Source of the DNA: Bradyrhizobium sp. dw_411
Lineage (GTDB): Bacteria > Pseudomonadota > Alphaproteobacteria > Rhizobiales > Xanthobacteraceae
DNA length: 64,000 bases
Assembly (NCBI RefSeq): GCF_018449695.1
Contig: NZ_JAAVUY010000011.1
Coordinates: 149,001-213,000 of the forward strand
Reading direction: 5' to 3'
Positions 16,773-25,059 of this stretch are shown here, piece after piece; within the stretch, counting starts at the first letter, position 1; the number at the start of each line of letters is the position of its first letter. The position numbers and the translations under genes are program-made. The notes below the pieces were generated by a model. It searched no databases and was not told the DNA's origin. It was given only the letters and a program-made list of their open reading frames with translations.

Positions 16773-17195
16773 ATGACCGACACAGCCGAGACACTCAAGG
16801 CCTCCGGCTGGAGCCTCGTTGAAACTTCAGGGTTCCTCTATCTGGTCGGGCCGCTGTGGGAGCGCCTCGTCAACGGCGAGCATGAATACGCGCTTATCAC
16901 AGAGGATAAGCATCATAACCGCCGCGGCCGGGTGCAGGGCGGCCTGTTGATGACGTTCGCGGACCGCTCCTGCGGCATGACCGCGCGCTATGTCTCGGGC
17001 CGGCCCACGATGGCAACGGTCCAGATGGACGTGCATTTTGTCGACAGCGGCAAAATCGGCGAGACCCTGATATCAAAGCCGCGCGTGGTGCGCGTGACCC
17101 GCACCCTGGTCTTCATCACGACGGAAATAACCGCCAATGAGCGCTGTATCGTGACGGCCAGCGGCGTGTTTAAGATATTGAAGGATGGAACGTAG
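16773..17195 (+). CDS. PaaI-like hotdog thioesterase
   Basis: A 140-residue single hotdog-fold domain of the PaaI/acyl-CoA thioesterase group. The central helix segment RVQGGLLMTFADRSCGMTA corresponds to the G-G-x-x-x-x-x-D catalytic/CoA-binding helix (Asp within TFADR), followed by the strands VQMDVHFVDSGKIG and TRTLVFITTEI. It probably hydrolyses an aryl- or acyl-CoA thioester in the cytoplasm. It is a short unit followed by a palindromic repeat and then an aldo/keto reductase on the same strand. Confidence 0.82.
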   Translation: MTDTAETLKASGWSLVETSGFLYLVGPLWERLVNGEHEYALITEDKHHNRRGRVQGGLLMTFADRSCGMTARYVSGRPTMATVQMDVHFVDSGKIGETLISKPRVVRVTRTLVFITTEITANERCIVTASGVFKILKDGT

Positions 17196-17235
17196 CATTG
17201 GTCGTCATGACGAAGAGCGAGCGATAAAAACATCC

Positions 17236-17313
17236 GTCATTCCGGGGCGCACGAAGTGCGAACCCGGAATCTCGAGATTCCGGGTCTGGTCCTTCGGACC
17301 ATCCCGGAATGAC
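17236..17313. repeat. palindromic repeat GTCATTCCGGGG...CCCGGAATGAC
   Basis: A 78-base nearly perfect palindrome. Its outer arms are GTCATTCCGGGG and ATCCCGGAATGAC, and its central hairpin is CCCGGAATCTCGAGATTCCGGG. A second copy with the same core lies at 26320-26400. It sits between two rightward genes. It is of the repeated extragenic palindrome type common in Bradyrhizobium and Rhodopseudomonas. Confidence 0.85.
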
Positions 17314-17340
17314 AGCAAGATAAAAAAGGAAACCGACCCG

Positions 17341-18354
17341 ATGGAATATCGTCAACTCGGCCGCAGCGGCCTGAAAATCTCGCCGATCTGTCTGGGCACC
17401 ATGATGTTCGGCGGCCCCGCCGACGAGGCCACGTCGGGGCGGATCATCGCCAAGGCGCGCGAGGCCGGCGTCAATTTCATCGATACCGCGGACGCCTATT
17501 CAACCGGCAATTCGGAGCAGGTGGTCGGCCGCGCGATTTCCAACAGCCGGCAAAACTGGGTGCTCGCGACCAAGCTCGCCAATCAGATGGGTGACGATCC
17601 CAACCGCGGCGGCTTGTCGCGCCGCTGGGTGTTGCAGGCCGCGGACGAGAGCCTCAAGCGGCTCGGCACCGATTACATCGACATCTATTACCTGCACAAG
17701 GAAGACCATTCGACGCCGCTCGACGAGACCGTGCGCGCGATGAGCGACCTGATCCGACAAGGCAAGGTGCGCTATTTCGGCCTTTCGAATTATCGCGCCT
17801 GGCGCGTCGCCGAGATCTGCAACATCTGCGACCGGCTCGGCATCGACCGGCCGATCGTCAGCCAGCCTTATTACAATGCGATGAACCGCATGCCCGAAGT
17901 GGAGCATTTTCCGGCCTGCGGCTATTACGGCCTCGGCGTCGTCGCCTACAGCCCGCTGGCGCGCGGCGTGCTGACCGGCAAATATCGCCCCGACGCCGTC
18001 CCCGACAAGGACACCCGCGCAGGACGCAACGATACGCGGATCATGCAGACCGAGTGGCGGCCGGAATCGCTGCAACTGGCGCAGGAGATCAAGCAGCACG
18101 CCGAGTCCAAAGGCATCACCGCCGGACAGTTCGCGGTGTCCTGGGTGCTGAACTCGTCGTTCGTCAGCGCGGTGATCGCAGGCCCGCGCACCGAAGAACA
18201 ATGGGACGATTACGTCCGCGCGCTCGACTATCGCTTCACCGCCGAAGATGAAGCCCTGATCGACCGCCTCGTCGTCTCGGGCCACCCCTCGACGCCGGGC
18301 TACAACGATCCGCAATATCCGATCGAAGGACGCCGGGCACGAACGGCGGGCTGA
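17341..18354 (+). CDS. aldo/keto reductase
   Basis: A 337-residue NADPH-dependent aldo/keto reductase with the TIM-barrel catalytic tetrad visible: Asp48 (FIDTAD), Tyr53 (AYSTG), Lys78 (ATKLA) and His119 (YYLHKED). The NADP-binding end contains IAGPRTEEQWDDYV, as in the YajO/YhdN-like AKR group. ATG 17341 is the start that fits the family N-terminus (MEYRQLGRSGLKIS); a longer frame runs back through the upstream repeat and is spurious. The substrate is not predictable. Confidence 0.9.
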   Translation: MEYRQLGRSGLKISPICLGTMMFGGPADEATSGRIIAKAREAGVNFIDTADAYSTGNSEQVVGRAISNSRQNWVLATKLANQMGDDPNRGGLSRRWVLQAADESLKRLGTDYIDIYYLHKEDHSTPLDETVRAMSDLIRQGKVRYFGLSNYRAWRVAEICNICDRLGIDRPIVSQPYYNAMNRMPEVEHFPACGYYGLGVVAYSPLARGVLTGKYRPDAVPDKDTRAGRNDTRIMQTEWRPESLQLAQEIKQHAESKGITAGQFAVSWVLNSSFVSAVIAGPRTEEQWDDYVRALDYRFTAEDEALIDRLVVSGHPSTPGYNDPQYPIEGRRARTAG

Positions 18355-18464
18355 TCCAAGCGGACTAATCAAAGATAACCATGGCTATTCGGCCATAAAA
18401 GGCGCACTGCGAGGAGCCGCCGCGTTTCGCAGGCCTGCGAACGGCTGCCCTCAAAGGAACCTCC

Positions 18465-18644
18465 ATGCAGAACCTCTCTCCGCGCCATGTCAAAACCGAG
18501 GAATCGCTGCGTCTCGGCGTGGAGTCCGGCTGGTACAGCACCAAAGTGAGCGGCACATTCGTCACCGGCCCTCACGCCACGCAGGAAGATTGCCTGTCGA
18601 AAATCGCCGAGCTCAATCCGCCGGTGGCCCGGAAGAAGTTCTAA
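18465..18644 (+). CDS. small hypothetical protein, 59 residues
   Basis: A short reading frame preceded by an AAGGA ribosome site (18454-18458) and an ATG at 18465. It encodes 59 residues starting MQNLSPRHVKTEESLRLGVE and ending PVARKKF. The composition is soluble and charged with a single Cys, and codon use looks like that of its neighbours. It is followed 40 bases later by another small gene, suggesting one transcript. No family is recognised. Confidence 0.6.
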   Translation: MQNLSPRHVKTEESLRLGVESGWYSTKVSGTFVTGPHATQEDCLSKIAELNPPVARKKF

Positions 18645-18684
18645 GAGCCGCACCAACAGCCTGCTCAATTCAGGGAGACCCGCC

Positions 18685-18972
18685 ATGGCGCTCACCCCAG
18701 GTGCTTTCGGAGACTACGACTACAACCGGATGGTCGTGCGCTTCACGATGAAGAATGACGGGGCTGACGTGACCTGCGCCATCTCCACCGACGCGATGGA
18801 CCAGCTTGAGGGCTCGTCGCGCACGCCGCCGGAACAGCGCGAGCAGCAATTCATGCGGCTGCGCGACCGCATCGAAGCCCGCGCCTCGTTGAAATTCAGC
18901 GATGTCGAGCTCGAGGGCAATCCCCCCGGCGTGATCCTGCGCGCGATCGACTTTCGTCCGCCGCGGAAATAA
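18685..18972 (+). CDS. DUF1488-like small protein
   Basis: A 95-residue soluble protein preceded by a GGGAGACCCGCC ribosome site. The pattern (a strand with VVRFTMKNDGADVTCAIS, then DAMDQLEG, then a basic Arg/Glu-rich helix) resembles the DUF1488 family of short rhizobial proteins, which have no known function. The assignment is by pattern only. It may be cotranscribed with the 59-residue gene upstream. Confidence 0.65.
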   Translation: MALTPGAFGDYDYNRMVVRFTMKNDGADVTCAISTDAMDQLEGSSRTPPEQREQQFMRLRDRIEARASLKFSDVELEGNPPGVILRAIDFRPPRK

Positions 18973-19149
18973 CCGGACATAAGCACCGCAGACATTTTGC
19001 CGCCTTGGGCGGGCAAGTCCTGCCGGGTCGGTATTGACAGCGCTTGAAGCTGATTGATTTCACACGGAAATTTTCTGGCCCGGGGTTTGCAATTTGCACG
19101 CGGGGGTTTGCTTTGTGTGCCGATTGCGTAGAAGCCACAGGAGTGAATC

Positions 19150-19437
19150 ATGTCACATCATCACATATTGCCGCCGATCACCTACACGCCGGAGCCGCGG
19201 CCGAAGAAGATCGAAACCCGAAAGCGCCGCATTGGTGTCGGTGGCGCCGAGATGTTCGACGAGATGGACGAGACCGGCGGGACGCAGGCGTTCGGACCTG
19301 CGCTGCCCACCGGCGGCAAGCCTCCGCTGCCGAACTTCATCCCGATCGAAAGCTCCGACCAAAAGCCGCAGCATCCGCGCGGACGGCTCAGCGAAAGCAC
19401 GCTGAAGCTGATGCTGCAGGCGCAGGAATTGGAGTGA
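19150..19437 (+). CDS. small hypothetical protein, Pro-rich
   Basis: A 95-residue protein preceded by a CAGGAGTGAATC ribosome site. It begins with a His-rich MSHHHILPPI, has a basic KKIETRKRRIGVGG stretch, a disordered Gly/Pro middle and a short C-terminal helix (LSESTLKLMLQAQELE). This looks like a mostly disordered cytoplasmic protein; no family is recognised. A longer overlapping frame in another phase is judged a shadow because it has no ribosome site and extends through the downstream repeat. Confidence 0.6.
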   Translation: MSHHHILPPITYTPEPRPKKIETRKRRIGVGGAEMFDEMDETGGTQAFGPALPTGGKPPLPNFIPIESSDQKPQHPRGRLSESTLKLMLQAQELE

Positions 19438-19493
19438 GAGCTAACGGATGGGGTCCGCAGGTCGGCGTCGTCCCACGCCTATGGCTGCCTCCA

Positions 19494-19605
19494 TCCTTCG
19501 AGACGCATCGCTTTGCGATGCTGCTCAGGATGAGGTCCGAGCCAGGATCAGGTTTCCAAACCCTCATGGTGAGGAGCCGCAAAGCGGCGTCTCGAACCAT
19601 GAAGG
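19494..19605. repeat. paired palindromic repeats (third copy of the pair)
   Basis: Two hairpin elements lie between convergent genes. The first runs CCTTCGAGACGC to GCTCAGGATGAGG (19495-19535) with an inner CATCGCTTTGCGATG hairpin. The second runs CCTCATGGTGAGGAGCCGC to GTCTCGAACCATGA (19562-19602). This is the same order and spacing type as at 7601-7715 and 10047-10147. Confidence 0.75.
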
Positions 19606-19641
19606 CCACGGTAGTAGCCGCGAGGATTAACGACGCGCGCC

Positions 19642-21306
19642 TTAGCAGGCGCCCACCCCCGCCAGCTTTCGCAGCATCGCGTCAAAGACCAGCTTGATCC
19701 GCTGGACGGCCGGGGTCTTGTAGGGAAAGTCCTCGTTCTTGGCGTGGACCAGCATCGAGGCATTGACCTCGAACACGACGAGTTTGCCCGAACGATCCAA
19801 CCCGCAATCGATGCCGAAATATTCCAGGCCGATGCGTTGCTGGATGGCCCGCAACGCCACGTAATTGGCGGGCGCGAACACCGAGGCAGGGTCGTTCAAA
19901 AATGCCTCTTCTTCCTGCTGCATCCAGGGCTGATTGGCCATGTCGGTGCTGACGTGATGCACTTTCCAGTCGTTTCCGATCGCAAGATGATACGGCAGAA
20001 CCTGACCGTCCACGAAAATGAAACGGTATTTTCGGAAATGGCCGTCGTCGGAGCGATAGTCGATATACTCGATCAGATAGTGATCGTGATCGGGGCGCTG
20101 TTTCAGAAAAGCCGAGAGCGCGGCGGGATCCTCGATCTTTTCAAAATCGTCGCCGCCATGCGTCCCGACCGGCCGCGCCAGCACGGATGATGAAAACGGA
20201 ATCGCGGCCTGCAGCGCGGCGACGGACGTATCCGCACCAGCCGGATGGCGCAGGGCTTTCGGGATGTTGCAACCGGGTATTCCCTGCAGCAGGACAGCAA
20301 CTTCGTCACGTGTCGTGCGCTGAATCCGGCGTGGATGATTGACGGTCGGCAGATCGAGCCGGTCGGCGAGACCGGCCGCCATCGGCAACAGGGTGTCGGC
20401 CTGGTCGGCGTCGGAGATCAGATTGACGACCACCTGCACGTTTTGCCGGAACAATTGCGCGTCATAGTCGCGCGACGCGAACAGCGCGAGCGTATCGGTG
20501 TCGTGGACGGCGTCCTTGAAGATATATTCGGTCGGCGTGTTGCCCCCGAACGGCGCGTACAGCGCCAGCACCCGAAACTCCGCCGGGGATTTCGCCGCCG
20601 GGCGTTTGATGAGGGGCTGGATCTCTGCCGCCGCTGCGTAGGCGGCATGCGCGCCTTCAGCGTCACCCATGCGCTGCCGGATGCCGCCCATCCAGTTGAT
20701 GCTGTCGGCGTCGCGCGGATCAAGCGCGACGGCCTCCTGAAAATGTTTGATCGCGGCCTCAAATTCGTTCAGCTCAAAGCAGACCTTGCCCAACTGCTGG
20801 CGAAGCTGGCCGTCTTGCGGGCGTTCGCCGATCAACTCCAGCAACAACGCCCTGGCGATGATGTATTGCTGGGTGGCCATCAACGCGTGAACCAGATTGG
20901 TGCGCGCCGGCCAATGGCCCGCATTCAGCTTGAGTGCCTGAAGATAGAGCGTGATCGCGTCCTGCGGCCGTCCGGTCTTGAGGTGCACATTGCCGAAATT
21001 GCACCAGCAATCGGTCAGATGCGGCGCCAGCCGCAACGCGGCCTTGTAATTTTCACCGGCCGATTCGAGATCGCCTCGGATCATCCAGGCATTGCCGAGT
21101 TTTGCATGAAGCTCTGAAACGATTTCGACGGCCACCGCATCCGGCGCTTCGTTGCCGACCGAAGCCAGACCAAGCTGAAATGCCGATATCGCTTCTCCGG
21201 TTTCGCCGGCGTTGTAATGGTCGACCCCGATACGCAGTTGGCGCTGGGCGAGCGGACCTTCGGCATTGACGTCCGGGAAATGCGTGGCGAACGCGGTCGA
21301 TGGCAT
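19642..21306 (-). CDS. TPR protein fused to an ATP-grasp-like domain
   Basis: About 554 residues from ATG 21306; earlier in-frame ATGs at 21357 and 21429 are possible, but the region before 21306 looks non-coding. The N-terminal half holds about five TPR units (residues ~20-235). The C-terminal half has ATP-grasp-type features: an HYLIEYIDYRSDDGHFRKYR strand-turn with FIFVDGQVLPYHLAI, and near the end FGIDCGLDRSGKLVVFEVNA, where Asp, Glu and Asn stand where Mg-ATP ligands lie in that fold. This points to a carboxylate-amine/thiol ligase acting on an unknown, perhaps peptide, substrate recruited by TPRs. No partner genes adjoin it. The domain call is by pattern and would need a profile search. 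Confidence 0.7.
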   Translation of the reverse strand: MPSTAFATHFPDVNAEGPLAQRQLRIGVDHYNAGETGEAISAFQLGLASVGNEAPDAVAVEIVSELHAKLGNAWMIRGDLESAGENYKAALRLAPHLTDCWCNFGNVHLKTGRPQDAITLYLQALKLNAGHWPARTNLVHALMATQQYIIARALLLELIGERPQDGQLRQQLGKVCFELNEFEAAIKHFQEAVALDPRDADSINWMGGIRQRMGDAEGAHAAYAAAAEIQPLIKRPAAKSPAEFRVLALYAPFGGNTPTEYIFKDAVHDTDTLALFASRDYDAQLFRQNVQVVVNLISDADQADTLLPMAAGLADRLDLPTVNHPRRIQRTTRDEVAVLLQGIPGCNIPKALRHPAGADTSVAALQAAIPFSSSVLARPVGTHGGDDFEKIEDPAALSAFLKQRPDHDHYLIEYIDYRSDDGHFRKYRFIFVDGQVLPYHLAIGNDWKVHHVSTDMANQPWMQQEEEAFLNDPASVFAPANYVALRAIQQRIGLEYFGIDCGLDRSGKLVVFEVNASMLVHAKNEDFPYKTPAVQRIKLVFDAMLRKLAGVGAC

Positions 21307-21619
21307 TATTTCTGCTCTTTTTTGAGGGAAAAGCAGCTTCGACCATGTCTTATTCATGGTAAACAAAACCTTACCAGGACCTGCGATCCGGGTACGGCGG
21401 GCTTGGGAATTTGTTTCCCGATCTTTCAACTGAATCGGCGCGCGCCGCGATGTGCAGAATCAAAGAAAATCGAACGCGTCTTCATCGGAGAACGCATCAA
21501 GGCCGGGAAACCGGTCAGAAATATTTTGACGGGCTGAGAGTTTTGAAACTTGCTGAACGCGCGGCTCAGCATTTACTTGCCAGGCCTGCTACTTGCTAAA
21601 CAAGCTACTTGCGAGCCTG
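21307..21619. other. gene-free stretch with CTACTTGC-type short repeats
   Basis: About 310 bases between the TPR/ATP-grasp gene and a small leftward gene. The left part is presumably the promoter and leader of the TPR gene. At 21572-21635 the sequence repeats GCCTGCTACTTGC-like words (ACTTGCC, CTACTTGC, CTACTTGC, CTATTTGC, each near GCCTGC) and runs into the 3' end of the small gene. No reading frame with a ribosome site was found. Confidence 0.5.
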
Positions 21620-21811
21620 CTATTTGCGAGGCCTGCCGCGCTTGGCAAACACCAGTCCCCGCTCGTCGGCGGTACATCGAAGTGAGCTTGCCAGTTTGAG
21701 AGCTTCGTTGCGTTCCGGACCGGGGGCCATCTGGCGCGCCTGTTCGAGAGCGTCCGCCGCAGCGACGTCCCAGTCGAATCGATCAGAAGAGCGTTGAGTT
21801 TCCTTGCTCAT
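21620..21811 (-). CDS. small hypothetical protein, 63 residues
   Basis: A 63-residue soluble protein with a helical middle (DVAAADALEQARQMAPGPER) and a basic tail ending KRGRPRK. A CAGGAG sequence lies about 14 bases before ATG 21811. A same-sized frame exists on the other strand, but this one has the better amphipathic pattern and ribosome site. Homologous small proteins with the phrase ARQMPPGxERxEALKxA are known from rhizobia with no function assigned; this recollection is not checked. Confidence 0.6.
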   Translation of the reverse strand: MSKETQRSSDRFDWDVAAADALEQARQMAPGPERNEALKLASSLRCTADERGLVFAKRGRPRK

Positions 21812-21995
21812 CGCACCGCGGAGCTCCTGCTGCCTACGCGTTGATCACAAGTTTGATTCTCATATTAAGAGTGGCGTGATTCGCTGTCAACGCCGCCCGG
21901 GAGCCGTATAAATACGATCGCCGCGGGACTCGGGCCTCAAAAGACCGGTGCACGCGGGGGTGAACCCGCCGCCGGCAGGCGTTGCGTGCAGCGCG

Positions 21996-22955
21996 TCATT
22001 TCGTGCCCAGCGCGGCCTCGCGTATTTCCGAGGGCGTCGCGCTATAGCGGCGGCGAAAGCTGCGGTTGAAATGGGAGACATCGCCAAACCCGACATCATA
22101 GGCAATCGTACTGACGTCCCGTTGCCCGAACAGCGGATTGGTCAGCATGCGATGCGCGCGCGCCAGTCGCTCGGCGAGCACGAAATCGGTGAACGTCGTG
22201 CCGGCTTCCGCGAACAACTGGCGCACGTAGCTTTCCGATATCTGCTGGCTTTGGGCGATCTCGGCGATGGTGAAGCGAAGCGGACCGATCCGCTCGAGGA
22301 TGCCGCGCCTGATCGCCGCCAGCCTTGCGGCGCGCTGGCCCTGCCGGTGCTGGCCGGGGTTGCGGCCGCCCAGCAGCAACGCAGCCAGATCATGCATATG
22401 ACCGGCGACCAGGCCGCGCAATTCCGTCATCGCCAGCTCGCCCTGCTGATTGAGCAAGGTGGCGTAACCCACCAGCAGCTCCAGCATACGGTCGTCCTTC
22501 GGAACAGGCCGCGCCACCAGATCGTCGAGATTGGCGACATGCGGTTCCAGAGAATCCCGGCTTAACCGCAGATTGATAACCCGGGTCGGGGTATGTCCGG
22601 AAAACGTCGCGACAGAGCCATTTGCCGTCAGCACCGCCTCGCCCGCATGAACCGTGGCGGTCCGACCGTGCTGACTGACCTCGCCGGTGCCGTCCTGCAT
22701 CACCACCAGCACCAGATCGTCATTGTCGATCAGGGCCGAGGTATGCCGGTTGCGCATCGGCGACAGCGATCCCGTCGCCATCGCAAAGCCCGGCAGCGCG
22801 CGCAGCGTCAAATCGATCTCGAGCTCGCGGCCGCCGAGCGGATCGATTTCGATGCCGAGAATCTTGCGTCCAAAAGTTTCGCGAAACGCTTCTTCGCCGG
22901 TGCTGCCCCGGAGCGACCCGTTTGTGACACGCAGTGTCTTTATTTCATCGTCCAC
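21996..22955 (-). CDS. AraC-family transcriptional regulator
   Basis: A 319-residue regulator. The N-terminal cupin-like sensing domain (about residues 40-190) is followed by two helix-turn-helix motifs in the last 100 residues: FTIAEIAQSQQISESYVRQL and VSTIAYDVGFGDVSHFNRSF, the second being the highly conserved AraC recognition motif, ending YSATPSEIR. It is leftward and single. The sensed ligand and target are unknown; the nearest candidate targets are the remnant at 23027 and the SDR/ABC block beyond it, but no operator was identified. Confidence 0.9.
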   Translation of the reverse strand: MDDEIKTLRVTNGSLRGSTGEEAFRETFGRKILGIEIDPLGGRELEIDLTLRALPGFAMATGSLSPMRNRHTSALIDNDDLVLVVMQDGTGEVSQHGRTATVHAGEAVLTANGSVATFSGHTPTRVINLRLSRDSLEPHVANLDDLVARPVPKDDRMLELLVGYATLLNQQGELAMTELRGLVAGHMHDLAALLLGGRNPGQHRQGQRAARLAAIRRGILERIGPLRFTIAEIAQSQQISESYVRQLFAEAGTTFTDFVLAERLARAHRMLTNPLFGQRDVSTIAYDVGFGDVSHFNRSFRRRYSATPSEIREAALGTK

Positions 22956-23026
22956 CCAAGCCTCCGCCCCGGCGCCGATGCCGGCATGGCCAGGTCAAGC
23001 AGCCTGACCGCGCGCGGGCCATTCGC

Positions 23027-23299
23027 TCACCAACTATGGCGAATCCGTCCGGTGCCGGCATCTGTCGTGGTGCGGCCGGAGAACCCGCGATCGAACTTAG
23101 CCATCAGCGAGAGGCCGCTGACAAGCCGCCATTCCGCACCGCTGCTCAGCGCTGCCAGATCGTGCGAGGGTGTCGCCCCGTTGACCACAGGGCTGGCGAC
23201 CGGGGTCGGCCCTATGAAGCCCGCCGGCTGTCTCGTTTCAATCGGATGTTCCGGCGCAAATACGGGGGCACCCGACCGATCTGCGCCACGCTGCCGGAG
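23027..23299 (-). pseudogene. remnant of an autotransporter beta-barrel C-terminus
   Basis: The roughly 390-base gap upstream of the AraC gene contains a leftward frame without a start. Its last 45 residues read like the end of a rhizobial autotransporter barrel: LSSGAEWRLVSGLSLMAKFD then RGFSGRTTTDAGTGRIRHSW followed directly by TGA at 23027. The alternating aromatic strands and C-terminal Trp are typical of outer-membrane barrels. Upstream residues are less convincing and a TAG at 23300-23302 closes the frame. The rest of the gene is absent, so this is read as a decayed fragment; it could instead be coincidence. Confidence 0.45.
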
Positions 23300-23349
23300 C
23301 TACAAGGCCGCCGTCTTGACGGTGACAACGCTATATCGCGACGTTGTTT

Positions 23350-24126
23350 CTACCCAAGCATCTGCGTATCGCCGCAGATCGAAATCGCCTGACCGGAAAT
23401 TGTCTTGCCGCGCGGGCTGCACATGAACAGGATCTGATCGGCGAGCTGGTCCGGCGTGACGTAATCCTTGATCGAGGTATAGGAGAATGCGGTGCGCTCC
23501 ATCTCGGCGAAGGAGATGCCGCGCTGCTGCGCCTTGGCTTCCAGCACCCGGCGCTGCCGGTCGCCCGCGACAAGGCCGGGCAGGATCGCATTGACCCGGA
23601 TATTGTCCGGCCCGAGTTCGATCGACAGCGATTTGGTGAAGCCGATGACGCCCCATTTCGCAGCCGCATAGGGCGTGCGCATCGCAAAGCCGAGCCGGCC
23701 GGCCGCCGAAGAGAGATTGACGATCGAGGCATTCTTGCTGTTGCGCAAATGCGGCACCGCCAGCCGTGTGCAGTTGAATTGCCCGGTCAGGCAGATCTCC
23801 AGGCAGCGGTCCCAGTCTTCGGGATTCATCTCCTCGACTTTGGACGTCGGCCCGGCAATGCCGGCATTGTTGACGAGCACGTCCAAGCCACCGAGTTTTT
23901 TCGTCGCATCGTCGAACATCTTCTGCACGGCGGCGCGATCCGAAACGTCGCATTTCGATTGCGTAATGGCGGGATCGCTTGAAGCCAGCGCAGACAGCGC
24001 CGTTTCATCGACATCGCAGGTGTGAACCTTGGCGCCTTCACGCGCAAACGCCCGCGCGATGGCGAGCCCGATGCCGTTGGCGCCGGCCGTCACCAGCACG
24101 CGCAAGCCCTTGAGTTCGAGATCCAT
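23350..24126 (-). CDS. SDR-family oxidoreductase of the ABC/BKACE locus
   Basis: A 258-residue classical SDR with intact motifs: TAGANGIG at 13-20, NNAG at 86-89, a Ser at 139-140 (NLSSAAG) and Tyr153-x-x-x-Lys157. Asp38 after strand two (TCDVDE) favours NAD(H). The protein probably oxidises or reduces a hydroxyl/keto group of the substrate handled by the neighbouring genes. It lies downstream of and on the same strand as the GntR regulator (47 bases), so the two are likely cotranscribed and read divergently from the transporter operon. Confidence 0.9.
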   Translation of the reverse strand: MDLELKGLRVLVTAGANGIGLAIARAFAREGAKVHTCDVDETALSALASSDPAITQSKCDVSDRAAVQKMFDDATKKLGGLDVLVNNAGIAGPTSKVEEMNPEDWDRCLEICLTGQFNCTRLAVPHLRNSKNASIVNLSSAAGRLGFAMRTPYAAAKWGVIGFTKSLSIELGPDNIRVNAILPGLVAGDRQRRVLEAKAQQRGISFAEMERTAFSYTSIKDYVTPDQLADQILFMCSPRGKTISGQAISICGDTQMLG

Positions 24127-24173
24127 GATCGCTCCAAGTGTTTGAAGAGTGTTTGTTGAAGAGTGTTTGTTGT

Positions 24174-24872
24174 TCAGCCGGCCAGACCGCCGCGCGAAAG
24201 AATGACCTGCGCCGCGCCGCTGATGTCGGCGGCGACACCAGCCCGCGCCGCGGCGGCGTCACCGGCGGCGATGGCCCTGCGAACATCGGCATGAAACCGG
24301 ATCGCGTCGCCTTTCCCGAGCCGTTCAGGATTGGCCAGCAGATCGAGATTGATCACCGGCCCGGCCTTGAGCCACAGCGCGCGGATAATCTCGACCAGAA
24401 TGGTTGAATGCGCGGCGTCATATACCGCGAAATGAAATGTCTTGTTGAGTTCGACGGCGCGCGGCAGGTCCGGGACCGGCTGCAGGCTCTCCGCCCGCAT
24501 CGCGTCTTCGGCCTGCGCAATCGAACCGAGATCGCCGGCCTCACGATTCAGCGCGGCCTCCGCGGCCGCGTGGCCCTCGATCGCAATCCGCACTTTTGTC
24601 AGGTCGCGGAATTGCGCCGCCGACATCAGCGGCACGCGCACGGCGCGGTTCGGCGTCACTTCCAGTGCTCTGTCTGCGACCAGCCGCGACACGGCCTCGC
24701 GCACCGGCATAATGGAGACGCCAAGCACGTCCGCCGCCGACCGCAGCGACAACTTCTCACCCGGCGCGAGCCGGCCTGAGATCAACAGGTCCGCCAGTTG
24801 GGCGTAGGCGCGCTCCCCCAGCGTCTGGCGGTCGAGCGGCTCCACGAGATTGAGGGCGGCAGGCAGATTCAA
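24174..24872 (-). CDS. GntR-family (FCD/FadR-type) transcriptional regulator
   Basis: About 232 residues from a TTG start at 24872, which has a GGAGAAGG ribosome site 5-12 bases before it; the frame can also be read from TTG 24920 (248 residues), and no ATG is available. The N-terminal winged HTH contains PGEKLSLRSAADVLGVSIMP and VREAVSRL; the C-terminal half is an all-helical FCD ligand domain with His-containing FHFAVYDAAHS and HADVRRAI segments that bind a metal-carboxylate in relatives. It is divergent from the ABC operon and is its obvious local regulator; a palindromic site lies between them. Confidence 0.88.
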   Translation of the reverse strand: MNLPAALNLVEPLDRQTLGERAYAQLADLLISGRLAPGEKLSLRSAADVLGVSIMPVREAVSRLVADRALEVTPNRAVRVPLMSAAQFRDLTKVRIAIEGHAAAEAALNREAGDLGSIAQAEDAMRAESLQPVPDLPRAVELNKTFHFAVYDAAHSTILVEIIRALWLKAGPVINLDLLANPERLGKGDAIRFHADVRRAIAAGDAAAARAGVAADISGAAQVILSRGGLAG

Positions 24873-24945
24873 CGGGCCTTCTCCCAAGGCTGGAGACAGA
24901 TGCGAGACAAGACTCGACAATCCCCCGGTCTTTTGCCACTCTAAC

Positions 24946-24961
24946 TGTGATCACAGATCAC
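24946..24961. promoter_or_regulatory. candidate GntR operator TGTGATCACAGATCAC
   Basis: In the gap between the divergent regulator and binding-protein genes, TGTGATCACA (24946-24955) is a perfect 10-base palindrome. It overlaps a second one, GTGATC-ACA-GATCAC (24947-24961). FCD-type GntR proteins usually bind short palindromes of this kind. Its place near the regulator's own 5' end would allow autoregulation as well as control of the ABC operon. Confidence 0.5.
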
Positions 24962-25059
24962 GGCAAGATGCGAAGCGCTCCCCTTAGAAAGAACGCAGCG
25001 CTTGCCAAAGCGAGGAAAAACAGCCGCTTCACGCGGCCGTATCAGGGAGACCAAGGCTG

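Noticed and set aside
21609-21797. 62-codon rightward frame overlapping the small gene at 21620-21811
   Set aside because: Ser/Arg/Ala-rich shadow without ribosome site; the leftward frame has a better helix pattern and start.
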